NCBI GenBank assembly: GCA_050330635.1
Contig: JBHJNQ010000046.1
Location: 1-64,000 of the forward strand
Length of the DNA stretch: 64,000 nt
From: CADEDH01 sp050330635
GTDB lineage: Bacteria; Actinomycetota; Acidimicrobiia; Acidimicrobiales; SZUA-35
Direction: 5' to 3'
Shown here: positions 34,464 through 43,200 of the stretch, in pieces
Layout of the letters: each line of letters starts with the position of its first letter
How positions within the stretch are numbered: the stretch's first letter is position 1
The notes under the pieces: model-generated
The model's input: only the letters and a program-made list of their open reading frames with translations
What the model was told of the DNA's origin: nothing
Database searches by the model: none
Program-made: the position numbers and the translations under genes

Positions 34464-35795
34464 GTGGAACGACGCCAGGAATACGCACTGCGGGCGGTGG
34501 AGGAGCGCAACGTCAAGCTCATCCGCCTCTGGTTCACCGACGTGTTGGGCCAGCTCAAGTCCGTCGCCATCTCCCCGGTCGAGCTGGAGACGGCGTTCGA
34601 GGAGGGTGTCCACTTCGACGGATCGGCCATCGACGGCTTCAGCCGGGTCCAGGAGTCGGACGTGTTGGCCAAGCCCGATCCGTCGACGTTCGAGCTCATG
34701 CCCTGGGCCGACCGGGGATCGACGGCCCGCATGTTCTGCGACATCCTCGACCACGCCGGTCATCCGTTCGAGGGCGATCCCCGTCACGTCCTGCGACGGA
34801 ACCTGGAGCGGGCCCTGGGCGACGGTTTCTCGTTCTTCATCGCCCCCGAGATGGAGTTCTTCTACTTCGCCGACGGCGAGCCGTCGCACGCTCCCACCCT
34901 GCTCGATTCCGGCTCCTACTTCGACCTGACCACCAGCGACGTCGCCTCCGACCTGAGACGGGAGACGATCTCGGTGCTGGAGACGATGGGAATCCCCGTC
35001 GAGTACTCCTTCCACGAGGACTCACCGTCCCAGCACGAGATCGACCTCCGCTACACCGACGCCATGTCGATGGCCGACCAGGTGATGACGTTCCGCCTGG
35101 TGGTGAGGGAGCTGGCCCTCGAGCGGGGCCGCTTCGCCTCGTTCATGCCGAAACCCCTGGCCGGGATGCAGGGTTCCGGCATGCACCTCCACCTCTCGCT
35201 CTTCGACGCCGAGACCAATGCCTTCCACGACGCCACGGCCGAGTCGCAGCTGTCGGAGGTGGGGCAACGGTTCATGGCCGGGCTCCTCGTCCACGCCCGC
35301 GAGATCACCGCCGTGACCAACCAGCTGGTCAACTCCTACAAGCGCCTCGTCGTCGGCTACGAGGCCCCCGTGTGGGTCACGTGGGCCAAGAACAACCGGT
35401 CGGCCCTGATCAGGGTGCCGATCACCCGGGCCGACAAGCCGTCGTCGACCCGGATCGAGTTCCGCTCGCCCGACCCCGCCTGCAACCCCTACCTGGCGTT
35501 CTCCGTCATCCTCGCCGCTGGGATGGAGGGCATCCGCAAGGGCTACGACCTCCCACCGGAGGCCACCCAGAACATCTTCGAGCTCACCGCCGACGAAGCC
35601 AGGAACCTGGGCGTCGAGAGCCTCCCCCAGTCGCTGGCCGAGGCCCTCGACGTCATGGAGGGCTCCCAGCTCGTCCACGACGCCCTCGGCGAGCACATCT
35701 TCGAGTGGTTCCTCCGCAACAAGCGGCGGGAGTGGCAGAGCTACAAGACCCACGTCAGCCAGTGGGAGCTCGAGCGCTACCTTCCGTCATGGTGA
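34464..35795 (+). CDS. glnA: Glutamine synthetase, type I (GSI)
   Basis: A 443-residue GSI enzyme. Motifs are VHFDGSAIDGFSRVQESDVL, APEMEFFYF, GMQGSGMHLHLSLFD, NSYKRLV, RIEFRSPDPACNPYLAFSVI. The position where adenylylated GSI-beta carries Tyr is not present, and the length is the short alpha-type, so regulation by adenylylation is unlikely. Start GTG 34464 (ERRQEYALRAVEER) begins the homology; a longer frame to ATG 34386 is open. Followed 62 bp later by the GlnR-like regulator. Confidence 0.93.
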   Translation: MERRQEYALRAVEERNVKLIRLWFTDVLGQLKSVAISPVELETAFEEGVHFDGSAIDGFSRVQESDVLAKPDPSTFELMPWADRGSTARMFCDILDHAGHPFEGDPRHVLRRNLERALGDGFSFFIAPEMEFFYFADGEPSHAPTLLDSGSYFDLTTSDVASDLRRETISVLETMGIPVEYSFHEDSPSQHEIDLRYTDAMSMADQVMTFRLVVRELALERGRFASFMPKPLAGMQGSGMHLHLSLFDAETNAFHDATAESQLSEVGQRFMAGLLVHAREITAVTNQLVNSYKRLVVGYEAPVWVTWAKNNRSALIRVPITRADKPSSTRIEFRSPDPACNPYLAFSVILAAGMEGIRKGYDLPPEATQNIFELTADEARNLGVESLPQSLAEALDVMEGSQLVHDALGEHIFEWFLRNKRREWQSYKTHVSQWELERYLPSW

Positions 35796-35857
35796 CCGAA
35801 CCCCGGTCGTCCCGCCCCTCCGACGCGCTCCACCCCTCGCCGGTGGGAGGCTGAGCG

Positions 35858-36574
35858 GTGGGTGACGACGAACGATTCCTGGTGTATCCCGATCCGGCGC
35901 CGACCGAACTGGCCCGCTGCCTCGATCTCGGAGGCTACGCCTGGATCTCGACCCCCGACGCCGGCGCCGCCGACGAGGACGATCGACCGTCGTGGACCGG
36001 TGCCATCGTGGCGGCCGACGTCGACCCCGAGGGGGCGTGGGCCCTGTGCCGTGAACTCCGCCGGGGGGATGTGCCGATCGAGCCCCTCCTCCTGCTCGTC
36101 TCCGGGGCGCAACTCGACGAGCTCGAGGCCCGCAGCGAGCTGTTCGACGACTTCATCATCACCCCGTTCCACCCCCGGGAGCTCGAGACGAGGATCAAGC
36201 ACCTGCTGTGGCGGGCCGGGCGGGGGGTACGACCCGAGCTCGTCAGCTACGGGCCGATCGAGCTGAACCTGGAGACCTACCAGGCCGTGGTCGATGGGCG
36301 GCCCCTCGATCTGACCTACATGGAGTACGAGCTGCTGCGGTTCCTGACCTCCAACCCGGGACGGGTGTTCACCCGGGAGACGCTGCTGAACCGAGTGTGG
36401 GGCTACGAGTACTACGGCGGCGCCCGCACGGTCGACGTCCACGTCCGCCGGTTGCGGGCCAAGCTGGGTGAGGAACACTCCAACCTCATCCAGACCGTGC
36501 GCAGCGTCGGCTACAAGCTCGGCCAGTCGCGCTGGAGGGAGTCGTTGAGCGACCGGGAGCTGGACGAGTCCTGA
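35858..36574 (+). CDS. glnR: GlnR-like OmpR-family response regulator
   Basis: A 238-residue orphan regulator. The C-terminal winged helix (GPIELNLETYQAVVDGRPLD, YMEYELLRFLTSNPGRVFTR, GARTVDVHVRRLRAKLG) is very close to actinobacterial GlnR. The receiver half is atypical: the usual Lys-Pro is Thr-Pro (FIITPFHP) and the Asp pocket is weak (IVAADVDPEG), as in GlnR, which works without phosphorylation. GlnR controls glutamine synthetase, ammonium transport and nitrate genes; its place between two glutamine synthetase genes and glutamate dehydrogenase supports that role. Start GTG 35858. No histidine kinase is adjacent. Confidence 0.72.
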   Translation: MGDDERFLVYPDPAPTELARCLDLGGYAWISTPDAGAADEDDRPSWTGAIVAADVDPEGAWALCRELRRGDVPIEPLLLLVSGAQLDELEARSELFDDFIITPFHPRELETRIKHLLWRAGRGVRPELVSYGPIELNLETYQAVVDGRPLDLTYMEYELLRFLTSNPGRVFTRETLLNRVWGYEYYGGARTVDVHVRRLRAKLGEEHSNLIQTVRSVGYKLGQSRWRESLSDRELDES

Positions 36575-36627
36575 CCCGCCTCCCCTCGGCGGGCGGCCGA
36601 CGCCCCGCGCCGCCCGGGGAGGGCGGG
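36575..36627. terminator. Hairpin between convergent glnR and glutamate dehydrogenase genes
   Basis: CCCGCCTCCCC (36575-36585) pairs with GGGGAGGGCGGG (36616-36627) with one bulged base, around a GC-rich loop that can itself fold. Located 1 bp after the regulator stop and 26 bp before the dehydrogenase stop, it may terminate both. Confidence 0.45.
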
Positions 36628-36652
36628 CGGTCGGGCGGTCGGGCCGTGGCAC

Positions 36653-37921
36653 TCAGGGAAAGATGGCCCGCCGATCGTAGACCTCGGCCAGGCGTCGCAG
36701 GGCCACCACGTAGGCGGCGTCGCGGCGGCTGCAGCCGAGGCTGTTGCGGACGCCCACCACCGCGTCGTGGGCCTTCCACACCAGCTGGCGGAACCGGTCG
36801 TCGACGTCGTCGAACGTCCACGCCCTCGACGACTTGTTCTGGAGCCACTCGAAGTAGGAGACGATGACGCCGCCCGAGTTGGCCAGGATGTCGGGGACGA
36901 TCTCGATGCCGTGCTCGGCCAGTACGTCCTCGCCGTCCATCGTGGTCGGGCCGTTGGCGGCCTCGACGACGAGCCTGCAGTCGAGGAGCTTGGCCCGCTG
37001 GGCCGTCAGCTGGTTCTCCAGCGCCGCCGGCACGAACACGTCGACCTTCTCCCGGAACAGGTCCTCGCTGTCGACCGACTCACCTCCGGGGAAGTCGGCC
37101 ACGCCGCCGCAGTCGCGCACCCACTGGCGCAACTTGACCACGTCGAGGCCGCCGTCGGCCCGGACGGTGCCGGTGTGGTCGGAGACGGCCATCACGGTGC
37201 AGCCGGCGTCGCTGGCCAGCTCGGCGAAGTTGCCGCCGACATTGCCGAAGCCCTGGACGCTCACGCGGAGCGAGTCGAGCCGCTCGCCCACTTCGCCGCA
37301 CCAGTGGCGGAGGGCGTAGAGGACGCCGCGACCGGTGGCCTCCTCACGGCCGAGCGAGCCGCCGCACGACAGCGACTTGCCGGTCACGACGCCCTTGACG
37401 CTCTGGCGGTTGCTGGGCGGCGTGATGTTGGCATAGGTGTCCATCACCCAGTCCATCGTCTGACTGGTGGTGCCGACGTCGGGGGCCGGGATGTCGTGGT
37501 CGGGGCCGATGTTGGCCCCGAGGGCGTGGGTGAAGCGGCGCACGATCCGCTTCATCTCGTCCTCGCTGTAGTCGGCCGGTTCGATCGTGACCCCACCCTT
37601 GGCCCCCCCGAAGGGAATGTCGGCCAGCGCGGTCTTGAAGGTCATCCACGCCGCCAGCGCCTTGACCTCGTCGAGGTCGACCTGGGGGTGGAACCGGAGC
37701 CCGCCCTTGTAGGGGCCCAGGATGTTGTTGTGCTGGATCCGGTACCCGGTGAACACCTTGGTCGATCCGTCGTCGAGATGCACCGGGAAGTTCACGATGA
37801 TCTCGTTCTTCGGGTGGGACAAGATCTCCCGGTAGGAGTCCTTGAGCTCGATCAGATCGGCTGCGCGCTGAAACTGCTCGACAGCGACCTGATGGAGGCT
37901 CCGTTGCCTCTCGTCACTCAT
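36653..37921 (-). CDS. gdhA: Glutamate dehydrogenase
   Basis: A 422-residue Glu/Leu/Phe/Val dehydrogenase. Substrate motifs are GPYKGGLRFHP and PFGGAKGG (catalytic Lys), IPAPDVGTTSQTMDW, and the Rossmann motif VQGFGNVGGNFAE. Length and NAVTGKS-like VVTGKSLSCGGSLGRE fit the hexameric class. It interconverts glutamate with 2-oxoglutarate and ammonia. It completes the local nitrogen set (two glutamine synthetases, GlnR-like regulator). Start ATG 37921; serS lies 37 bp downstream. Confidence 0.93.
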   Translation of the reverse strand: MSDERQRSLHQVAVEQFQRAADLIELKDSYREILSHPKNEIIVNFPVHLDDGSTKVFTGYRIQHNNILGPYKGGLRFHPQVDLDEVKALAAWMTFKTALADIPFGGAKGGVTIEPADYSEDEMKRIVRRFTHALGANIGPDHDIPAPDVGTTSQTMDWVMDTYANITPPSNRQSVKGVVTGKSLSCGGSLGREEATGRGVLYALRHWCGEVGERLDSLRVSVQGFGNVGGNFAELASDAGCTVMAVSDHTGTVRADGGLDVVKLRQWVRDCGGVADFPGGESVDSEDLFREKVDVFVPAALENQLTAQRAKLLDCRLVVEAANGPTTMDGEDVLAEHGIEIVPDILANSGGVIVSYFEWLQNKSSRAWTFDDVDDRFRQLVWKAHDAVVGVRNSLGCSRRDAAYVVALRRLAEVYDRRAIFP

Positions 37922-37957
37922 GCTGTTCCTGTCGTCAGGTTGGGGGGTTTGTGAAAG

Positions 37958-39217
37958 CTAATCGCCCGGCGGCCCGATCACGTCGAGGCCGCCGGAGTAC
38001 GGGCGCAATACCTCAGGCACGATGAGCGACCCGTCGGACTGCTGATGGTTCTCCATCAGGTACAGGAGGGTCCTACCCACGGCACACGCCGTTCCATTCA
38101 GGGTATGGGCCAGAAGTGTCCCTGACCCGCTCCGGATCCTGGTCGACATCCGGCGGGCCGAGTAGTCGGTGTAGTTCGAGCACGACGTGATCTCGCGGTA
38201 GCGCTGTTCCGATGGGAGCCACACCTCGAGGTCGTACTTCTTGGCCGCCGACGCCCCCAGATCGCCACTGGCAACGGTGATCACCCGGTAGGGCAGGCCC
38301 AGCTCACCGACGATCTCCTCCTGCAGCGACCGCAGCAGCTCCAGCTCGTCCCATGACCGGTCGGGGTCGCTGTAGACGAACATCTCGACCTTGTCGAACT
38401 GGTGGAGCCGGAACAGGCCGCTGCTGTCCTTGCCGTAGGTGCCGGCCTCCCGCCGGAAGCAGCTCGAGTAGCCGACGTAGCGCAACGGCAGGTCGTCGGC
38501 GTCGAGGCGTTCCTCGCGGTGGAGGCCGGCGAGGCCGACCTCGGCCGTCCCGATGAGGAACAACCCGTCGACCTCCAGCTCGTAGACCTGGTTGCGATCG
38601 GTGGGGAAGAAGCCGGCGAGCTCCATCATCTCCTCCCTCACCAGGACGGGGGTGATGACGGGGACGAACCCGTGGCCGGCCAGCTTGTCGAGGGTCCACT
38701 GGATGAGGGCGAACTGGAGACGGACGGCGTCGCCCATCACGTAGGCGAACCGGCTGCCCGACATCCGCACCGCCCGCCCGGTGTCGACCAGGCCCAGCTT
38801 CTCGCCCAGGGTGCCGTGGTCGTAGCGGGGTGGCGGTGGGGTGTCGCCGACGACGACCTCGACCCGGTAGTCGTCCTCGCCGCCGTGGGGCACGGACGGG
38901 TGGGCCGGATTGGGGATCAGGAGCGACAGCTCACGGACGGCCGCCTCGGCTCGGGCCAACGCCTCCTCGGCGTCCGACAGGCGGACCTTGAGCTCGCCGG
39001 CGGCCTCGATCTTGGCCTGGCGTTGCTCGGGGGCGGCCCGTCCGATCTCCTTCGACGCGACGTTTGACTCGGCCCGGAGGGCCTCGGCCGCGGCCAGGGC
39101 GTCGCGCCGGGTGGCCTCGGCGGCCAGCAGCTCGTCGATGCGCTCCGGGGACGCTCCCTTGGCGATCGCTCCCGTTCGGTACCGGTCGTCGTCTCGAAGC
39201 AGGCGGAGGTCGATCAC
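37958..39217 (-). CDS. serS: Seryl-tRNA synthetase
   Basis: A 419-residue class II synthetase: N-terminal coiled-coil arm (IDELLAAEATRRDALAAAEA), motif 2 (YSSCFRREAGTYGKDSSGLF), the ITSCSNYTDYSARRMS segment and motif 3 (LNGTACAVGRTLLYLMEN). It charges tRNA-Ser and also tRNA-Sec, which is relevant because selC and selAB lie in the same window. Start GTG 39217 (IDLRLLRDDD) begins the homology. Upstream is an SDR remnant. Confidence 0.95.
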   Translation of the reverse strand: MIDLRLLRDDDRYRTGAIAKGASPERIDELLAAEATRRDALAAAEALRAESNVASKEIGRAAPEQRQAKIEAAGELKVRLSDAEEALARAEAAVRELSLLIPNPAHPSVPHGGEDDYRVEVVVGDTPPPPRYDHGTLGEKLGLVDTGRAVRMSGSRFAYVMGDAVRLQFALIQWTLDKLAGHGFVPVITPVLVREEMMELAGFFPTDRNQVYELEVDGLFLIGTAEVGLAGLHREERLDADDLPLRYVGYSSCFRREAGTYGKDSSGLFRLHQFDKVEMFVYSDPDRSWDELELLRSLQEEIVGELGLPYRVITVASGDLGASAAKKYDLEVWLPSEQRYREITSCSNYTDYSARRMSTRIRSGSGTLLAHTLNGTACAVGRTLLYLMENHQQSDGSLIVPEVLRPYSGGLDVIGPPGD

Positions 39218-39535
39218 GTGGGCGTACGGTACTCGCTGGCGGAACCGGCCCCGACCGGATATCGGACCGGTTCGCGGCCGTGGATCACCCCGAGCAGCGA
39301 GTCGAGCTCGGCGTGGTCGTGGTCGTGGTCGACGATGCCGGTCCCGAGGCGCACCGGCACCACGTGGCCGTGGTCGAGGCCTGCGGCCCGGCGACCTCGA
39401 CCCGGCGGGTCTTCGGCCACGACCACAAGACCGAAGCCGTGGTCGGCGAACTGCCGTGCCAACTCCAGGCCGATTCGAGCGGGGAACCCGGAGGGTTGCC
39501 CCGGAGCAGAGGATGGTGGGCGGGAGGCCGAGCTC
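39214..39535 (-). pseudogene. Fragment of short-chain dehydrogenase
   Basis: GLELARQFADHGFGLVVVAE is the classic post-glycine helix and strand of an SDR Rossmann fold, and DSLLGVIHGREPVRY with SEYRTPT resembles its continuation. The conserved start (TGASSGI), the Ser-Tyr-Lys catalytic part and the C-terminus are missing. The last four bases overlap the serS start. Decay product. Confidence 0.45.
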
Positions 39536-39560
39536 GGGACCGGCCGCCTCAGGGCGACGA

Positions 39561-39719
39561 TCAGTAGTTGGTTTCGAGCAGCTCGCTGTCGGCGTGCTCG
39601 GCCTCGGCGTTGGCCCGCAGGAGGGCACCGAGAGCGCCGGCGGCGACGGCCGTGCTCATCAGGAACCCGACCGGGATGACCACGACGATGATGACGGCGA
39701 CGATGATGGCGCCGATCAC
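39561..39719 (-). CDS. Small membrane protein (52 aa)
   Basis: GTG 39719 begins a short frame with one strong transmembrane helix (IGAIIVAVIIVVVIPVGFLM), a small-residue-rich second hydrophobic part (STAVAAGALGALLRA) and an acidic tail (NAEAEHADSELLETNY). The start overlaps the RidA stop by four bases (GTGA), a translational-coupling arrangement. Too short for standard gene callers. Function unknown. Confidence 0.55.
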   Translation of the reverse strand: MIGAIIVAVIIVVVIPVGFLMSTAVAAGALGALLRANAEAEHADSELLETNY

Positions 39720-40069
39720 GAGGCACCTCGATGAGCCCATGCCTCGACCTCGATGCGGGCCCCTACGGGCAGGGCGGCGACGGCGACGGCCGAGCGGGCC
39801 GGGCGGTGGTCGCCGAACACCTCCACATACACCCGGTTCATCTCACCGTAGTCGTCCATGTCGGTCAGGAACACGGTGGTCTTGACCACGTCGGACAGGG
39901 AAGCGCCGGCGCCCTCGAGCAGGGACGCCAGGTTGGCCAGGGCCTGACGTAGCTCGGCTTCGAGGCCGCCGTCGACGATCGCACCGTCGGCGATGCCGAC
40001 CTGACCCGAGCAGACGAGCCAGTCGCCGACCTCGACGAGCGGCGTGTAGGGACCAACGGGTTTGCTCAC
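39716..40069 (-). CDS. RidA-family protein (enamine/imine deaminase)
   Basis: A 117-residue RidA/YjgF protein. Signature: VGPYTPLVEVGDWLVCSGQV at the N-terminus, GASLSDVVKTTVFLTDMDDY, and HRPARSAVAVAALPVGARIE with the active-site Arg. It hydrolyses reactive 2-aminoacrylate-type enamines from Thr/Ser dehydratases and protects PLP enzymes. Start GTG 40069. Possibly forms an operon with the overlapping small membrane protein. Confidence 0.88.
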   Translation of the reverse strand: MSKPVGPYTPLVEVGDWLVCSGQVGIADGAIVDGGLEAELRQALANLASLLEGAGASLSDVVKTTVFLTDMDDYGEMNRVYVEVFGDHRPARSAVAVAALPVGARIEVEAWAHRGAS

Positions 40070-40110
40070 GGTGGAGCATGGTAGCCGAGCCCCGGGCCGC
40101 CGGGCCAGGC

Positions 40111-41742
40111 TCAGCGAGGGGGGGCGCCGACCGGCCAGTCGGGAGTCCGCCCGAGCGCCAACCAGCCGGCGGCGGCCACGGCGGCGAACACCGCATCGGA
40201 CCCGTTGACCGGCTCGCCATCGTCGTCGAGGTCGACCGCGATCTCGATCGGCGGGGTGTCGACGGCCCGGGTCACCCCGAAGCTGCGGATCGTCAGGTCG
40301 TGGACGACCCCAGCCTCGTCGACCGTCAGGGCCTCGCTCGTGAGCCACGACCACGCCATGTGGGCGGCGCCGACGCAGTACGAGCGCAACACCACCTCGT
40401 CGAGGACCCGTCCGCAGCGGACCGAGGCCCGGATCGTCCCGTCGACGACCTCGGCCGTGGCCACCGCACCCGAGGGGGCCACCACCGGTGCGGCGGCGCC
40501 CGACGCCCCGGCCAGGAGTACGACCGCCTCCGCCCAGCCGGCGGCCCTCGTGGAGGCCGACGTCGGCGGTCCGGCCACGTCGACCTCCTCCACCACCAGG
40601 CCCGGGGCGACGGCGGCCACCGCCCGGGCGATGCCGGGGGTGCGGACCACCCGGAGGACACCGGTGCCGTCGGCCCTGGCCCCGCCGGCAACGGGGGGAC
40701 GCTTCGGCCCGAACCGGGTGGCGTCCTCCCGTGACGTCAATACCAGCACCGCACGGCCGTGCTCGTCGGCCAACCGGCGGGCCGCGCTCGAGGCGAACGA
40801 CGGCTGCTTGGCCCCGAACGCCCCTCCGTTGGCCGTCGCCGAGGCCGGCTCACCTCCGGGTCGGCACCAGGAGGCGTCGGTCTCGAGGTAGGCCGGCTCG
40901 ACCCACGTGGTCCGCAGGGTGGCCGCCCACACGCCGGCAGGCACCTCGAGCGGCCACCGGTGGCCGGCCGTGGTCCGCCGCCCCTGGACCTTCGCCACCG
41001 CGGCCCGGGCCTCCTCGGCCGTCTCCCCCACGACCCAGCCCCCCGTGCCGTCGCTCACGGCCACCAGGGCCCTGGGCGGGGCGGTGTCGGCGGCGAACCC
41101 GCCGCGCCCGAGGGCCACGTCGGGCCCGACCCGCTGTGCGACCCCGCCCTCGATCCCGGCCCGCCGGGACGCCGCTTCCAGGTTGCGATCGTCGTCGCCG
41201 CCGGACCCGCCCGCCAACTCGTCCGGGAACCGGTCCCAGGCGTCGTGGATGGTGCGCCACCCGGTGCAGCGGCACAGGTGGGCCAGGAGGGCCTGGTCGA
41301 CGGCGTCGTGGTCGACGGCGGGGGTCGGGGCGGTGCCCCCGGTGCGGGGCCCGTCGGAGCCGGGCCCGCAAGCCTTGCGGTCGAGGGCGTCGAGGCGGAC
41401 GATGATTCCCGGGGTGCAGAAGCCACACTGGCTGGCCCCGGTTGCGCAGAAGGCATCAGCCCAGGCCCGCCGCCGCTCCACACCGATGCCGTCGACGGTG
41501 GTGACCGTCCGCCCCGCCACCCGTCGAGCCGGCGTCACGCACGCCACCCGGGGCTGGCCGTCGACCAGGACCGTGCAACAGCCACACTGGCCCTGGGGGC
41601 TGCACCCGTCCTTCACGCCGACGAGCCCCAGCTGGTCCCGCAGGACCGACAGCAGGGAACGGTGGCCGGCGTCGACGGTGACCTCGACGCCGTCGACGGT
41701 GAGGGTCAGGGGCGGCTCGGATCGGGGCACACCGCCGAGCAT
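40111..41742 (-). CDS. [2Fe-2S] protein fused to condensed xanthine-dehydrogenase-like domain
   Basis: A 543-residue protein. Residues 1-175 are a complete two-cluster small subunit of the xanthine dehydrogenase family: CSPQGQCGCCTVLVDGQ (plant-type cluster) and QCGFCTPG with CRCTGWRTIHD (second cluster). The rest retains only parts of the molybdopterin subunit: a middle TTWVEPAYLETDASWCRPGG with NGGAFGAKQ, and a C-terminal DLTIRSFGVTRAVDTPPIEI. The full Mo subunit is about 750 residues, so several cofactor-binding stretches are missing and Moco binding is doubtful. The FeS part looks intact. No medium (FAD) subunit is nearby. Confidence 0.72.
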   Translation of the reverse strand: MLGGVPRSEPPLTLTVDGVEVTVDAGHRSLLSVLRDQLGLVGVKDGCSPQGQCGCCTVLVDGQPRVACVTPARRVAGRTVTTVDGIGVERRRAWADAFCATGASQCGFCTPGIIVRLDALDRKACGPGSDGPRTGGTAPTPAVDHDAVDQALLAHLCRCTGWRTIHDAWDRFPDELAGGSGGDDDRNLEAASRRAGIEGGVAQRVGPDVALGRGGFAADTAPPRALVAVSDGTGGWVVGETAEEARAAVAKVQGRRTTAGHRWPLEVPAGVWAATLRTTWVEPAYLETDASWCRPGGEPASATANGGAFGAKQPSFASSAARRLADEHGRAVLVLTSREDATRFGPKRPPVAGGARADGTGVLRVVRTPGIARAVAAVAPGLVVEEVDVAGPPTSASTRAAGWAEAVVLLAGASGAAAPVVAPSGAVATAEVVDGTIRASVRCGRVLDEVVLRSYCVGAAHMAWSWLTSEALTVDEAGVVHDLTIRSFGVTRAVDTPPIEIAVDLDDDGEPVNGSDAVFAAVAAAGWLALGRTPDWPVGAPPR

Positions 41743-41844
41743 ACGGACCGGGGCCGTGACCGGGAATGGGGGGCACGGGATGGTGGCTGGACGACCAGCC
41801 GGGGGGCGAGCCCGATCCCACCACCCTCCGGTAGCGTCGATCCG

Positions 41845-42801
41845 GTGAGTCCGTCCCCCCACCAGGCGAGGCCGGCGACGGCCCTCGGGCGCCGGCGGTT
41901 CCTCGGTGCCGTCGGCCTCGGTCTCGCCGCCCGGCTGGTCGCCGGCTGTGGCGACGGGCCGACGACGGGGACGGCCGCCCCGGAGATCGTCGGGCTGTTC
42001 AGCACCGACCGCGTCGTCGTGGCCGGCCGGCCCCAACGGCTCCCCTTCGCCCTCGTCGAGCCCGACGGCCCCGATCGGGGGGATTTGGCGGAGCTGGCGG
42101 TGACCGTGCGGTCCGGTGACGAGATCGTCGACCGCCTGACCGTGACCGGACGGGTCGTGGAGCACGACCACGTCGGCACGCCGGAGCCGGGCCATTCCCA
42201 CAGCGACTTCCTCCGCTACTACCCGCTGCGGGCCGAATTTCCCCGCCCCGGCGTGTTCGACCTGGAGGTCGACCTCGGCGACGGCGCAGTCGGGCGGCTA
42301 CCCGTCCAGGCCTTCGCCACCGACGACGTGACCGTGCTCGGGCCGGGTCAGCCGATGCCCGCCATCGTTTCGGCCACCACCGGTCGCCCCGCCGGCGTCG
42401 ACACCCTCTGCACCAGGGCCCCGACCCCCTGCCCGTTCCACGAGCTCGGCATCGACGAGGCCGTGACGGCCGGCCGGCCGCTGGCGGTACTGGTCACGAG
42501 CCCGGCCCTGTGCGCCACCGCCTACTGCGGAGCGGTGCTGGAGACCCTGATCGTCGCCGCCCCGGCCCGTCCCGGTCTGGCGGTCGTCCACCTCGAGGTC
42601 TACGTCAACGCCGACGAGATCGCCGGGAACCTCGCCGACCCCCGCCTGGAGCGGGCCCCGGCCGTGGTCGAACTGGGCCTCGACTTCGAGCCGGCGCTGT
42701 TCGTCGTCGACGGTGAGGCCACCGTGGTCGACCGTCTCGATGCGATCTACGACCGTCGGGAGCTCGACGCCGTCCTGGACGCCGTGGTCGGTCGGCGCTG
42801 A
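41845..42801 (+). CDS. Exported thioredoxin-fold lipoprotein-like protein
   Basis: A 318-residue protein beginning with a twin-arginine-like signal (GRRRFLGAVGLGLAARLVAG then Cys). The mature N-half (PEIVGLFSTDRVVVAGRPQR, HSHSDFLRYYPLRAEFPRPG) is beta-rich. The C-half is thioredoxin-like, with the cysteine pair in VLVTSPALCATAYCGAVLET (C-x4-C instead of CxxC) and HLEVYVNADEIAGN. The function may be copper or disulfide-related; the cysteine spacing resembles SCO-type proteins. Start GTG 41845, divergent from the FeS protein. Confidence 0.68.
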   Translation: MSPSPHQARPATALGRRRFLGAVGLGLAARLVAGCGDGPTTGTAAPEIVGLFSTDRVVVAGRPQRLPFALVEPDGPDRGDLAELAVTVRSGDEIVDRLTVTGRVVEHDHVGTPEPGHSHSDFLRYYPLRAEFPRPGVFDLEVDLGDGAVGRLPVQAFATDDVTVLGPGQPMPAIVSATTGRPAGVDTLCTRAPTPCPFHELGIDEAVTAGRPLAVLVTSPALCATAYCGAVLETLIVAAPARPGLAVVHLEVYVNADEIAGNLADPRLERAPAVVELGLDFEPALFVVDGEATVVDRLDAIYDRRELDAVLDAVVGRR

Positions 42802-43200
42802 GTCCGACCGACCACGGGGTCGCCCACACCGGCGGCCGGTCGCCCGCAGCCGCTCCGACAGGGAAGGGAGCTGCGTCGCCCGACGGCGCCGTTCCGCTGT
42901 CCGGTGGTCCCCTCCCGGCACGAGCCTGGATGGGTCTGGAGAGGGTGGGACCGGATCGCCCGCCGGTCCCACCCTCCGATCACGGGGCGGCTCCCGCCGC
43001 CCGGGCACCCGGTAGCTCCGGTGCGCATCTACGCCATCTGACGTTCCGCACGGCGGAGTAGTCGCGAAGTCGTCGCGATTTCCCGTCACGACATCGCGCA
43101 ACGTCGCGGCCGCTCTAAGGTGCTGGGCGTCGATGAGACATCCAGCGTCCGCATCCCGTTCCGTCCCGTCGGTGGAACCGTTGCGTCGGCCGGCCCGCCG
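42802..43200. other. Intergenic region with terminator and sigma-operon promoter
   Basis: A 399-bp stretch without a gene. It contains a strong hairpin (described separately), then the likely promoter of the ECF sigma operon. Near 43060-43110 the motif TCGCG occurs repeatedly. No extended frame with similarity was found. Confidence 0.55.
42941..42976. terminator. Perfect 14-bp hairpin
   Basis: GAGGGTGGGACCGG (42941-42954) pairs perfectly with CCGGTCCCACCCTC (42963-42976) around an 8-nt loop. It lies 140 bp downstream of the thioredoxin-fold gene and probably ends its transcript. No U tract. Confidence 0.65.
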
